From assembly GCA_017591395.1 (NCBI GenBank), contig WEDG01004142.1, forward strand, positions 62,001-126,000: a DNA stretch of 64,000 bases, read 5' to 3'. A model generated the notes under the pieces. That model did no database searches. It was not told the DNA's origin and was given only the letters and a program-made list of their open reading frames with translations. Positions within the stretch are counted from its first letter, which is position 1; each line of letters opens with the position of its first letter. The translations under genes and the position numbers were made by a program. Positions 11,818-23,265 of this stretch are shown piece by piece. This DNA is from Schistocephalus solidus (lineage: Eukaryota; Platyhelminthes; Cestoda; Diphyllobothriidea; Diphyllobothriidae).

Positions 11818-13620
11818 ACATGGGAAAATTTTGTTTCCACGCGTCCTCAAACGAGCACATTTTAACAAATTGGTCATTTTTTATAAATTTCCTATTGCAC
11901 CTTTGGTTCGTTATCCTGCAGCGGAAGGGTATAAAATTGTCTCAGCCCGTATATTTTTTGAGAAGTATTCATCATTCACGTGGAACTGATTTTAATGAGC
12001 GATTCGAGAGAGCGTACGAGGGATCTTCCAGGCGGGATGTCTGTAGGCAGTCCTTTGAACGTCATTGAAGCTTGCGGAACTGCGGGTTGAAGGTTGCAGC
12101 GCATGGATGGTATTAGTGGTGAAGCAACTACGAGAAGTCGAATGTTTTGCAATTTATGAGTTTTTTTGACTGGGATTATTTTCACTTAACGAAAACCGAT
12201 GTTCCACGCTTAAGCACTTCATTCTAAGTTTTGCTTTTTCCTCCTCACGTAGCTGAATACGCAATTGAGGACTTCCGTTGGCGTTTAAAGAACTCTCTTT
12301 GGATAGAAAGCAGGGGGCGACATCAGGATTGTAGGGGGGTCAAGACCGCTTAAACACCCATTTCAATCACAGTTGACATGGGCTGTACCACTTGAAGCCG
12401 GTGAGTCCCATTGCAGGTGCTTAATGTTGCCGAGGAGTTGGTAGACGGCCGCGAGTCGTGCTGGATGTTACATGTGAACGATCGTCAAAAATAGTTAATG
12501 AAAGGGGTTGTCGTATGTATATCCCACATATCGTTCAGCCTCGGTGAGTAGGTTTGCAGCAAAAAGGGGTCTTCAACTTCTGATCTGCCCAGAGCCTGAG
12601 ACCAAAGCGCGGCCTCAGGCTTGCGTGCCCCTGCCTCCTTGCGGAGCTTCGAAAGCATAACTTCTACCTGTCGGAACTCACGTTAATCGCCCTTTCCCAC
12701 CCCAGCCCTATCGGCAAAGTGTTTGGGCTTGCTAACCCCTCCTCCCTCCGTTCCTTGGTGATGTTTCATACCTTTTGTCGGACATCACGATCCCTGCAGC
12801 ATCACTTGGCACTGTGTTTTAGTCTCCTGACTCAAGTACGCTCGCTAGGGTCGTAGACAATCTGATAGTACGGGACATCCTGTCGTATCCTCGCATTAGG
12901 CCTTCTCGTGGGGCCATCCTCTTTGACGATCTACGTCCTTTTTCCGTCGCCAAGCGCACACATACAAACTGTTGCCCGCCTTCACCACCATCATGATCTG
13001 CCCCGCAAATGCTTCTGTGCGCGCGGAGATGCTTTCCAGTTCTCGCTCTACCCGCCCCTCCATCCTACTTGGCGCCAGCAAAGATTTGGGCCAGAAGACC
13101 AAGGCCCGATATGGCTCCTTCCACATGCACGTGTGGCTGTGTGTATGTGTATGCATTCAACCTACCCCTCCACCCCCCCCCCCCCCAACACAGATTCCAG
13201 AAAATGGTCGTGTCTGGAATAAATTTGCTCCAGACCAAGCTCAAAGTTGGTCAAAGGCCCGTCCCCTTCTCGACGAAGGAGCTGTAAATATCAACGACAA
13301 ACATCGTGTCCTCCTGTTTGCATTTGTGACCGCCATTAATGGTAGCCTGCCAGCAGGCACCCACCACCTGCTCTAGTCGTCTGTAAAAGCGGTCTGGGCA
13401 CATTTCGTTGAGATACCGAATCATGTAAGAGTCCTCTACAGCCCTCCCTCACCCCGCTTTGTTTTGACACTCCTCCCCCTCCATTTGACTTCAATTTTCT
13501 CCGGTCACCGATAAAGACATGGAAGGCTGGGATGGCCACTTGGAGTGTACATTCAATCATCATAATCTAATCACATCCTAATCCATACGAGCTCACCAGG
13601 TCTGTCGGTGAGCACTGTTA
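11818..13620. other. No supported feature except a poly-C run
   Basis: Overlapping open frames on both strands around 12,896-13,376 have no recognisable domain and compete with each other, so I do not call a gene. A run of 14 C residues lies at 13,173-13,186. Confidence 0.45.
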
Positions 13621-13770
13621 AGGGATCCACGTCTTGTCCCGTTAAGTTGTTGATAGCATTGGCCGGAGAAGGAAAAGTTGGTTTCTAGACAAAGGTCTAG
13701 AAGTTTGACTAAAGCATCGGCAGGTACATCAGTGACGTAGGCCTGGATAAGCTATTCGGTGCATGATCTC
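13621..13770 (-). repeat. Inverted Penelope fragment (foldback arm)
   Basis: Reverse complement of 13,903-14,050 with only scattered mismatches (shared GGCCGGAGAAGGAAAAGTTG and GCATCGGCAGGTACATCAG). It is a short antisense piece of reverse transcriptase coding sequence joined directly to the start of the sense copy. Confidence 0.85.
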
Positions 13771-15100
13771 GCTCAATCACCAGCTACATCCACTTAAAAA
13801 GAACTCTGAATACTCCATTGAAGATTCAAAAAGTTTTCTAGACAAATTAAAAGGAATGGTTTCATTCGATGTGGTCTCGCTCTTCACCTCGATTCCCTTT
13901 GATTTAGCAAGATCATGCAACGAAGAAGTACTCCAGACCTGCGTCACTGATGTACCTGCCGATGCTTTACTCTAACTCCTAGACCTTTGTCTAGAAACCA
14001 ACTTTTCCTTCTCCGGCCAATGTTATCAACAACTTAAAGGGACCCCAATGGGGTCGCCCATATCCGGCTTCCTGGCCGAAGCTGTAATGCAAAAATTGGA
14101 ATCGATAGCTCTCCCTTATGTTAAACCAAAATTGTGGCTGCGATACGTAGATAATACATTTGTCATCATCAAGAAATAACTGTTAGACCTGCTCCACAAA
14201 AATCTAAACTGCACCTTTCCAGGAATTGAATTCACGTTTGAAACGGAAGCTGATGGACAACTCCCGTTTCTGGATGTCCTAGTACATCAGAAAACTGATG
14301 GATCACCCCACAACTCAGTTAACCGCAGAGAAACATATTTTGAGGTCATCCTACACTTTGAGAGTAATCATCCTATCTCTCGCAAAAGGAGTTCTGTCTA
14401 CAGTCTCCTAAATCGAGCCAAAACACACTGCTTTGATGAAGAAAGTTATCGAGCAGAAATGAAATACCTCTTTAACTTGTTCTCTATAAATTGATACCCG
14501 CGTGACTTCGTGCATCGATGTCTGAAGCTGAAAGAATCCAAAGAGAAAGGTATTTCAAACGATATGGCCACCTAGGCACCCAAAACAATGACCTGGCGAA
14601 CTCTCCCATACGTAAAAAATGTATCAGAGCTTGTAGAAAGACAGCTGAGAAAACACTAGATACAAGTAGCACACCACTCTACATATACTTAACGCTCACA
14701 GCTTGTATACCCTAAGGACAGGGTTAGCTAACTTGATAAAAAAGGTGTTGTCTACGAAATCCCATGTTCCAGTTGTAATACCGTTTATTGTGGGCAAACT
14801 GGGAAATCTGTCTCAACCCGCCTACAAGAACATCAGTTAGCGGTTAGAAGACGAAACCATTTATGCATGGGAGAAAACACGGATTGTTGGCACCTGCCCA
14901 ACCAGAAAAGACCGTGAATTCCTGTAAGCAATGCACTCAGATGAGGCATGCATCAACCGGCATATCGATTTGGATGCCGCATACAAAATCGTTCAAGACA
15001 AATTCAAACGCGCAGAACCAATCACGACAGGATTAAAAAATGCACTAAACGCGTATTGGTTCGGATTTCGCCCAACCGTAGAATCCTTTGTTAAACACGG
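13763..15100 (+). pseudogene. Penelope-like retroelement, truncated and broken
   Basis: Penelope-like elements (PLEs) encode a telomerase-like reverse transcriptase and a GIY-YIG endonuclease. The frame from 13,763 shows palm motif A as SFDVVSLFTSIP. After an in-frame TAA at 13,973 the same frame continues with GTPMGSPISGFLAE. The catalytic box then reads RYVDNTFV, where YVDD is expected, and another TAA follows near 14,177. The PFLDV motif comes next. Further frames encode the GIY-YIG region near 14,740-14,850 (VVYEIPCSSC, then VYCGQTGKS). The N-terminal half is missing. With several stops, a shifted 3' part and Asp to Asn in the active site, it cannot make a working enzyme. It is fused at its 5' end to an inverted fragment of itself. 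I am confident in the family, less so in the exact ends. Confidence 0.85.
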
Positions 15101-15108
15101 TTAATTAA

Positions 15109-16075
15109 CTAACTGTTCCTGTACACTACCCGTAGTCTGACGACCATTCTCGAAAATTTACGCAGTAAAGTTTCTATTTTTTCCCAAAGAATTTCATCTT
15201 TTATTTTTGAATATCTTGGACGCCGGTGGGCTCGCGTGACCTCTGTCCCCTTTGGAGCCGTCGCTTGTCTGTTGGGCTCCCCCACGTCAATCAGCGGACT
15301 GATCAGTCGTTGCTGCTTTCGTGATTTGTTCTCCGTTTTGTGGGCGCATTGGTGAGGCAGTTTGACTTTGGTCATGTGACCTCCGGCCGCCACCCCCTCT
15401 TTTCGGTGAGCGTCGGCTCTCGGTCTCGCGTGCTCGTTTGCCTTATTGGCCCCGACTGAATTGATCCGAGCCTTGTACGTAGTGCCTGGTAGGCGGGATG
15501 TAAGCCTATAGCTCGGTTGAGTGTGCCATTTGAGGACCAACTCTCGAGCACCAGTCTAACCATCTTCTCATTGGTTTGGCCAATCACCCTCGTTTGCTCA
15601 AAGGAGAAATCATGATTCAGCTGTTGTGCGTGACCATAGACCAAAGACAACTTGTCTTGGCGGTTGATTGCAAGTTGGTGTTCATGCAACCTTGTGCCCA
15701 GGTGCTTGCCCGTTTCACCAACATACCTTGCATCGCAATCTTGGCATGGTATGCTGTAGACCACTGCTGATTGTTCTGTTACCGGTAGCAGGTCTTTAGG
15801 CTTAATTAATTGCTGTCTGACGGTGAATTCTGGTTTATGAGCCACGCCACTCCCAAAAGGTTTTAGGATTCTTGCCGTCGCCTCTAAAACCTTTCTCACG
15901 TAGGGGATTGCGAGCCACAACTTTGGCTTTTCCTCGCCCGATCGCTCAAACTGAGGCTTCCGAAACGAGAGAGCATGGCTAGGGTACCGTTTTGCTGTTC
16001 AACATGACTCATGATGCGTGCCAACCTTCGTAACGAAAGGATTTGATGCCTCCTGGTTGGCTTCTTATTTGGCGT
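15109..16075 (-). pseudogene. Penelope-like retroelement, 3' part with GIY-YIG domain
   Basis: On the minus strand the frame at 15,920-15,372 contains VVYSIPCQDCDARYVGETGK followed by RLHEHQLA, the GIY-YIG endonuclease core of Penelope-like elements. The segment before it (KPFGSGVAHKP) is the linker that normally precedes that domain. A second frame at 16,078-15,896 carries the adjoining upstream coding sequence, so there is a frameshift near 15,900. The reverse transcriptase itself is absent. Downstream (15,372-15,109) is 3' untranslated sequence with a weak open frame. The element lies tail to tail with the plus-strand Penelope copy that ends at about 15,100. Its sequence differs clearly from that copy, so the two are separate subfamilies. 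Confidence 0.8.
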
Positions 16076-16149
16076 CACTCACAATGGGTGCTCTGGGCAA
16101 TTTAAGCTCCGAGTATGAGCCTGAAGAAGTATACTATGTGTCAACCGAG

Positions 16150-16410
16150 GAGGTAAATTAGTTAGATTGCAATGGTTTCTTTTACCTGAGCTCCCGTTGA
16201 CGCTTTCGCTCGTGTCAGCTCCGAGTCGCCTTTGAGGGAACCCGGCACATGTAGCTGGCATTTGGGCGTTCTCTCGTTCTCTGAACTAGGTGGGTGAGGG
16301 CAAGAAGAGGGTGCTATGCAAGTACGTTGCATTATGAACTACTTCGCGCGCAATTGACCGCTACTGTGGCCCTTCCGCGATCGATGTCGAACTGTCAGAA
16401 TTAGTCTGAC
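16150..16410 (+). repeat. Old copy of the LINE 3'-UTR repeat
   Basis: Diverged but colinear: TTGCAATGGTTTCTTTTA, then AGGTGGGTGAGGGCAAGAAG, the GAACTACTTCGCGCGCAA block and TGTCGAACTGTCAG at the end, matching the 3' half of the repeat at 10,517-11,066. Confidence 0.5.
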
Positions 16411-18105
16411 GTCCGAATTCACAGCATGACAATGAGCAATCTTTAAAAGCACATTTTCTGAGATCTGCCAGCTCTTGTATAGTTATTTGTCCAACTCTAA
16501 GAGCTGCATATACTTCCACGTATATAAATTTCTGATAATAGAGGGTTACTCGAGACTCATAGAGATTAAGGGCTGCCTAGTTATTCATCTAAAGGTGAGT
16601 AGATTTCGGACAACCCGAAGTTCTAATTTTCGTTTTCAGAACATTGGTGGTTTGAGAGGTTGTGTTGCCTCTCGCATCAGAGGAGTGATGTCACCTATTT
16701 TGTGGCGGCAGTACAACTCCAGAGTATTGGAAGTAGTAAGATGAGAGCTAAAGAAATATATATGATATGCTGGTTCGACTCTCTTGGACAATTCAGTTAA
16801 CCGCTGCTGCATAAGCTGGGCCCAACACTGAGTTGCATGAATTTGTGAATAGTGAAGCGGACTTGTACTGCATATACCTCACTCTTTCCTATCGCATCTA
16901 CCGTGTTGAAAAGCACCGCCCAACGACGCGTTGGGTAAAGGTAGGGTGGGGTGGTTCCTATTTCCATCTGTCTGATTCGAGCATTTTAACCTGAGAAGTC
17001 CCTGGGTTGGTCACCTTCGGGTTCAGATGTTTCCACCATCAATTTCCTACTGGCTAGTGTGAGGGACTCACTCTGTACCACTTGAATTGCTAGCGATAGA
17101 TGCAAAAGAAAAGCAAATTCCTTGCTTTCACGGATGTTTTCTCTTTTTTCAGCGCTTTAAGAAACTCTGAAAATATGGATGTCGCAGCTCCTCTCATCGT
17201 GCCATATTATTAGCATGTGTACTTCCATGATAGCGATCTTGATCATAAAGCACGAGTAACTGGCTTCTTAAACTTGGATACATGACCCGTTACCCCCCCC
17301 CCTCCATGTCTTTTTATATAAACCGGTGTTTTTTACATTCTGCCGATGATGACGCACTCATATGATTATCGTCAGATAAGACAGAAACACGCACCGTCTT
17401 TCCAACTATTTTTAGGGCGGCGGTTCTGACCGGTTGGCCAACCGGCACATGGTGTCCGTTAGTGGGGGCAAGGCAAGGCCGGGATGGTCCCAAGTAGGCG
17501 TCGGCTGCCGGGATGGTCCCAAGTAGGCATCGCCTGCCGGAATTCTACCCACCCCTTCTCCATGGAGGAGGTTATTCAGCCGGCGACATGTGTTCTGTCT
17601 GGCAAGCGGTAGACCATGAACTGATCATACCCCTCTGTTCGCGTCTGCCGGACACATTAAAGGTCATGCGGCGGCCACCGAGGTGCCCCCTTCAACTGTC
17701 CCCACTGACGTTGGGAAAAGTAGTTTTTGCTCTCCGCCATTCACTCAGTCATTCTCACATGCTCCTACTGGCCTGCGGTCCCTTCTTGTCCTTCCATGGC
17801 ACTGTTTTCGCGGTTTCGATTGAATTGCGTCCTCCCTGACGCAGGACCAGTGCAACCAATAGTTAAAAATTACAGTCTGTAATCTGGGATAGCTGTTTTT
17901 GCTTGGGTATAGAGTTTTCGCCTATCGCGTAGCGAGACCTGCTTGTTCTCAGCCTAATGTCCCTTAGGCAGTAGAAGAGGACAGTTAAACCAATGTTTTC
18001 GCTGAATACAGTATGGTGCCATGTAAAATAATGTTGAATACCGTCTTATGAACGTTTCAAATAACGAAAGGCTGTTTGGGATATAACACGTTCAGAAGTT
18101 GAGGA
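16411..18105. other. No supported gene; short tandem duplication
   Basis: The only structure noted is a 29-bp unit (CCGGGATGGTCCCAAGTAGG...) repeated twice at 17,479-17,536, and a C run near 17,295. Open frames are short and unrecognised. Confidence 0.45.
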
Positions 18106-18109
18106 GTTT

Positions 18110-18270
18110 CGAAAAAAGACAGGTGAAAATGGAATGCTCCTTTCGGACCTATTAACCTTCATCAGCCAGCCATACAAAATCCAGGTTTGAAAAACTCGAG
18201 GCTTAACCTCGTGCTTTGGTGGTCCAACCAGTGAGTTGTGGGTTCATGAGGTCGGTTGCGATCGAGTATG
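18110..18270 (-). mobile_element. tRNA-derived SINE, degraded
   Basis: The minus-strand tail (plus-strand TTCATCAGCCAGCCATAC near 18,151) and a decayed tRNA-like body. It forms an inverted pair with the next copy. Confidence 0.6.
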
Positions 18271-18400
18271 TTACCTAGCGTAGAGCGTTACTCTAGTAAC
18301 CAAGAGTGTTGATTCGATCCTCAGGTGCTCAAAATCTGGTGTTCGGTATGGCTGGTTGATGACTGCTTATAAGCCAGAAACTGTCATTCCAGTGGGGATT
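18271..18400 (+). mobile_element. tRNA-derived SINE, body and tail only
   Basis: Box B appears as GATTCGATCC, followed by GGTATGGCTGGTTGATGAC and AAGCCAGAAACTGTCATTCC. The head is missing. Confidence 0.65.
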
Positions 18401-18486
18401 CGTAGCTCAGATGTTGGCGCCGTTGTTGTTGTGGGCTCGAATGGTACCCAAACCGCTGCGTTTTTTACAACTGGGTCACATGATGT

Positions 18487-19090
18487 CAAATGGACACACA
18501 TTCACACACGACAGTTTGACCGTCGTAGTCCGACGATGTCCACTGTATGCTCCATGGAAGGGTGGTGCAGGGACGGTGCGTTGCGCGTGATTTAGTTTAA
18601 AATGATAGTAGACTTGCGCTGCATCTAACGCAAGCCACGACTTTTAGCGCACCGTGATAGTTTCAAGCGCGTCAGATTGTTTATAGTGTGGAAAATGCGC
18701 TGAGCTGTTGACCTCACTCTCTCCCCCACCCCCACAATCAGACCACCATCCGACCCAGTCAGTTGTCTGATGTGGGAGTGGGCGCATTGGCTGACAGATC
18801 GGCGTACCCGTCTTCGCGCGCCACAGCACGACCTGGCACCCATAACGCACACACCAGTATTTACTTACTCAGGGGATATGGAGGAGTCATCACCGTCTTA
18901 CTCCCAGTCCACTGGTCAGCCACTCGACACACACAGCACATACAATGGGCCGACGGTGTGGTCTGGTGTAAGCGTCAGATTGGCAGCCTTCCAAGCCATG
19001 GTTTCTAGGAAACCGTGATTTTATCAGGTGCATTATGATGATTCTGAGGGTGTTGTCTATGTATTAGTGTAGATGGTGTGCGCTGATGTG
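18487..19090 (-). repeat. 3' UTR of the minus-strand zinc-finger LINE
   Basis: Read on the minus strand, it follows the last zinc finger of the LINE and contains CTTGGAAGGCTGCCAA, GAGTGGCTGACCAGTGGACT, the CACATCAGACAACTGACTGG module and CTATAAACAATCTGACGCGC. It then jumps, through a deletion near 18,630, to GATGCAGCGCAAGTCTACTA and ends CGACGGTCAAACTGTCGTGT. The middle part present in the 58.4-59.2 kb copy is missing. This placement shows that the dispersed repeat is the LINE's 3' end. Confidence 0.85.
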
Positions 19091-19107
19091 ACTTAGCCTC
19101 CGGTGGT

Positions 19108-21797
19108 TTACCGCAGGTTGTCGTGGAGGCGCATGTATCCTAATAGGCCCATGCGGTTTGTAAATGTGCGGGAGCAAGGAGGGCAGTGGAGGCGGGCGCG
19201 GCGACTGTATTTTGGAGCCCCAGGCACTGGTTCACCAGTCTCTGTACGATGGATTCGCAAGTGACCGACCAGGCTGATGCGTGAGGTGAAAGTGCGTTCG
19301 CATTGAGGACAGTTTAGGAGAGAGTCCCCATCGCTGATAGTGGTGGTGGTAGTGAATGCGAAGGCGGTGGTGGGGTAACAGGCGATGAGTATTGGGATGT
19401 GGTCTCTATGATGGTGGAAGTAATGCAATTGATACCAGGAGTGAGGGTGGGGGAGGCTGAAGGAGGGTTGGCAGAATTTGACGTAGAAGTTGGAATTGTC
19501 GGATTGTTGGTGCATTGCGTCCGAAGATGTCCAACAAGGCCGATTCGCGGGCGGAAGATGCGTTGACAGCGCGGGCATGTTGGCAGGGTCTGGGCATTGG
19601 CGGTATTGTTTCGGGGCGCTGGTGTCTTTCGTATCGCTTTTTTGGCCTTGGCGGCGGCAATCCGGTTGGACTCATAAATGGCTGAACCAGTCTTCACTGA
19701 TCTTTCTCCATGCCGGTCTATCCTGGGCGAGGCCCTCCCAGGTCGCCGGGTTGATTTGCAGTTGCTTCAGCAATTTCTTCAAAGTGTCCTTGTAACGTCG
19801 TTTTTGACCTCCCTGTCGGCTAGCAACGTAGCGACATCTCCGTAGAAAAGTCGTTTGTGTAGTCGTTCGTCGTCCTTACTTACCAGGTGGCCGCTTAATC
19901 GCAGTTGCACTTGCCTCAGCATGGCGTGGATGCTGAGGATTCCGGTCCGCTCCAGGACTTTCGTGTCCGGGATCCTGTCTTGCCATCTCAGCTTCAGTAT
20001 TCTGCGTAGGCAGCTGAGATGGAAGTAATTCAGCTTAATGGCTTTGTTCGAGTAGACGGTCCAGGTCTCCGCTCCGTCAAGGAGTGTCTTCAAGACGATG
20101 GCCTTGTACATCTTCAGTTTGGTGTTCAGGTGAATACCGTGGTGATTCCACAAGGAGGCCTGCAGCCGGCCGAAGGCCTGACTGGCTTTGGAGATCCGTT
20201 TGGCAACCTCGTCATCGATTCTCGTGTTGCGAGACAGCGTGTTTCCTAGATAAGCGAAGGTTTCCAAGTTTTGAATTGAGCACCGTTGACATTGATTCGG
20301 GGAGCATTGTATTCCGTGCTGGGTGGCGGCTGGTGCATGACAACCGTTTTGGCTGTACTGATTGTTAATCCAAAATCGGCGCAGTCTGCGGCGAAGAGGT
20401 ACATACTCCTTTGCATGTCCTCCTCCGTCACGGTGTTAAGGGCACAGTCGTCCGCGAAGAGCAAGTCATGGACTGTAGCCGTAGACACATGTGTTGAAGC
20501 CTGCATACGCCGACTGTTGAGGTGTCCATCAGTTCTATAGGTGATGCGGATCCCAGGCTGCTCATCACGGTAGGAGTCCATCAGCATAGCCGAGAACATG
20601 AGACTGAACGAGGGTGGGAGCCAGTACGCAGCCCTGCTTCACTCCGTTGGTCACTGCGAATGCTTCAGATACCGTCCCGTTGTCAGTGACGCGCGCCGTC
20701 ATCCCGTCATGAAGCTGACGCACCATGGGCGTGAACCGCTCAGGACAGCCGAATTTCTGCATGACTTTCCACAGTCCGTCGTGATTCACCGTGTCAAAGG
20801 CTTTCGTTAGATCCACGAAGGTAGTGTATAGGTGACTTCGCATCTCCTGGCACTTGTATTGTAGCTGGCGGGCGGCAAAGATCATATCGGTTGTCACGTG
20901 GTGTCGGCGGAAGCCACATTGACTTTTCGGGGACAGGCCCTGCTCTAGGTGACCGTTTTGATGATTGAGAAGGATACGGGCGAAGATCTTCCCGGCGATG
21001 TTGAGCAACGATAAGCCTCGGTGATTATCACAGAGTTGCCGGTTCCCTTTACGCTTGTAGAGGGTGTTCGACGGTCGCGTCTTTGGAATCCTGAGGAACT
21101 TGTTCTTGGCGCCACATCTCCTGAAAGAGTGTTGTGAGTTCGGCCATCAGCCGGGGCCCACCGTGCTTGTAGACTTCCGGTTGGGTTGCGTCGGATCCCG
21201 GTGCTTAACCGCTGGAAATCTGCTGCATGGCCCGGATGGTTTCTGTTAGGGAAGGCGGTAGAGGGAGCCGGTCAATAGCAGCATCGGAGATGGCTGATGA
21301 GCAATTAAGGACATTTCTGAAGTGCTCGGCCCAGCGCTTCAGAATTTGCGATTTCTCTGTCAGCAGTGTTGTGCCGTCAGAGCTGAACAGCGGTGCGGTC
21401 CCCTTGATACACTGGCCGTAGATGGCCTTGATGACTTTGAAAATGTTTTTCATTTCATTGCGGTCCGCATACCCCTGGATTTCCTCAGCCTTTCGTACCA
21501 TCCAGGCGTCCTGCATCTCCCGCAGCCGTTGCTGTAGAAGGCGGCGGCATCTCAAGTAGGCTGCTTTGGTGGTGTCAGTCCGAAGATATATGTAGGATTT
21601 GTGTAGTGCATTCTTCGCCGCGAGTAAGTTGCTGATGTCGGCGTCATTGTCGTCCAACCAGTCCTGGTTTGACGGCGTGCGCGTCCGAGGACTTCGAGGG
21701 CGGGGGACTGGATGACATCTCGCAGTTGACACCATCGTGTCTCCACGGTAGCATTATCAGCTGGAGCATGCAGGTCCAATATAAATCCAATCCACAC
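19108..21797 (-). pseudogene. Non-LTR retrotransposon with C-terminal C2H2 fingers, 5' truncated
   Basis: Minus-strand LINE whose frames, read 5' to 3', give three parts. First is a pre-RT region with RWAEHFRNVLN and AIYGQCIKGTAP (21,735-21,205). Next is the RT palm with TFVDLTKAFDTVN and TNGVKQGCVLAPT (21,008-20,565), then [12 protein letters not shown] (20,599-20,246) and the thumb with [10 protein letters not shown] and [14 protein letters not shown] (20,267-19,779). Last is a tail with three C2H2-type fingers near 19,577-19,512 (CPRC), 19,311-19,250 (CPQC) and 19,185-19,122 (CPPC). The organisation is RTE/jockey-like; the clade is inference. The apurinic endonuclease is absent, so the copy is 5' truncated. 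Frameshifts occur near 21,200, at 20,605 (an extra G after APTL), near 20,260 and near 19,370. The FADD box is intact. It is followed by its own 3' UTR. Confidence 0.85.
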
Positions 21798-22009
21798 TAC
21801 CCCAGTTCATTAAAATATCACGCAGGTATATTTAACCCGAGTCCGCTTCCTGTACCACACGCCGGCATACAAACTTATATGGTTGTAACGTATTACGTAT
21901 CGCCCGTGCTCAGTCATACAGTACAACGCCCCATCGTAGTAATGGCTGGCTTACACCTTGTTTAGGCATGTATATCTCTACGAGAGATATGTGTAGATGA
22001 ACCTATAAT

Positions 22010-22140
22010 ACTGGCTGCTATGTGGCTGCTGGCGGGGCTCGATTGGGCCCCAAGGCAGAGCGGGACGAGTGAGTTCCGTTAGCGATCAGTGACCTTTCAT
22101 TAAAGAATATCAGTATTCCCGATCTCAATGGTTAGAGCGG
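22010..22140 (+). mobile_element. tRNA-derived SINE, head only
   Basis: GGCTGCTGGCGGGGCTCGAT head through GATCTCAATGGTTAGAGCGG, then an abrupt switch into the LINE 3'-end array at 22,141. It was probably cut by that insertion. Confidence 0.7.
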
Positions 22141-23265
22141 TGGACACACACGCGCAAGTCACCGTCCCTGCACCACCATGGTGTGGAGCATACGGTGGAC
22201 ATCGTCGGACTACGACGGTCGAACTGTCGTCGTCGTGTGTGTGTGTGTGGTGGCACGCCTAGGGGCGGCTAGGACTTAGGGGTCCTGGCCGCAACAGCCG
22301 CCTGCGTCCTCTCCCACCTCCGGTCTTCTTGACTCTTTCTTGACATCGGGTTCAGGTGGGGGAGGAGGAGAGAGTGCGGTAGCTGCAGCGCAAGGCTACT
22401 ATCACTTAAAACTAATTCACGCGCAAGTCACCGTCCCTGCACTACGGTGGACATCGTCGGACTACGGCGGTCGAACTGTCGTGTGTGTGTGTTTTTTTTG
22501 TGCCCCCTAAACGGGCCACGTGGTAGATGCGTTGGACCAACATGGGGGCCAAATTAGGGCACGGCAGGCGTTATTCGGGTTGCGCTCCCATAACAAATGC
22601 CGAACATGGAGGTGTGGTGGCGCGCCTAGGGGCGGCTAGGACTTATGGGACCCAGCCGCGCCAGCCACCTGCGTCCTCTCCCGCCTCCGGTCTTCTTGAC
22701 TCTGTCTTGACACCGGGCTCAGGTGGGGGAGGAGAAGAGAGTGCGGTAGATGCAACGCAAGTCTACTATCACTTCAAACTAAATCACGCGCAAGTCACCG
22801 TCCCTGCTCCACTTTCCCATGGAGCATACGGTGGACATCGTCGAACTACGACGGTCGAACTGTCGTGTGTGTGTGTGTGTGTTGTGTGCCCCCTAAACGG
22901 GCCACGTGGTAGATGCGTTGGACCAACACGGGGGCCAAATTAGGGCACGGCAGGCGTTATTCGGGTTGCGCTCCCATAACAAATGCCGAACATGGAGGTG
23001 TGGTGGCACGCCTAGGGGCGGCTAGGACTTAGGGGACCCAGCCGCGCCAGCCACCTGCGTCTTCTCCCGCCTCCGGTCTTCTTGACTCTGTCTTGACACC
23101 GGGCTCAGGTCGGGGAGGAGGAGAGAGTGCGGTAGCTGCAGCGCAAGGCTACTATCACTTAAATCTAATTCACGCGCAAGTCACCGTCCCTGCTCCACCC
23201 TTCCATGGAGCATACGGTGGACATCGTCGGACTACGACGGTCGAACTGTCGTGTGTGTGTTTATG
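22141..23265 (+). repeat. Tandem array of LINE 3'-end units
   Basis: A partial unit (22,141-22,245) is followed by about 2.7 further units with joints near 22,245, 22,500 and 22,883. Each runs into a short (GT)n tract after GGTCGAACTGTCGTG. The two full units (about 380 bp, from CTAAACGGGCCACGTGGTAG) are nearly identical and match those at 11,067-11,817. Open frames across the array are by-products. Confidence 0.9.

Noticed and set aside
12896..13376. Competing open frames on both strands with some coding-like composition.
   Set aside because: No recognisable motif, low-complexity His-Thr and Pro stretches, and no consistent exon borders.
20019..20368. Plus-strand frames opposite the LINE thumb region.
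   Set aside because: Shadow frames of the minus-strand RT coding sequence.
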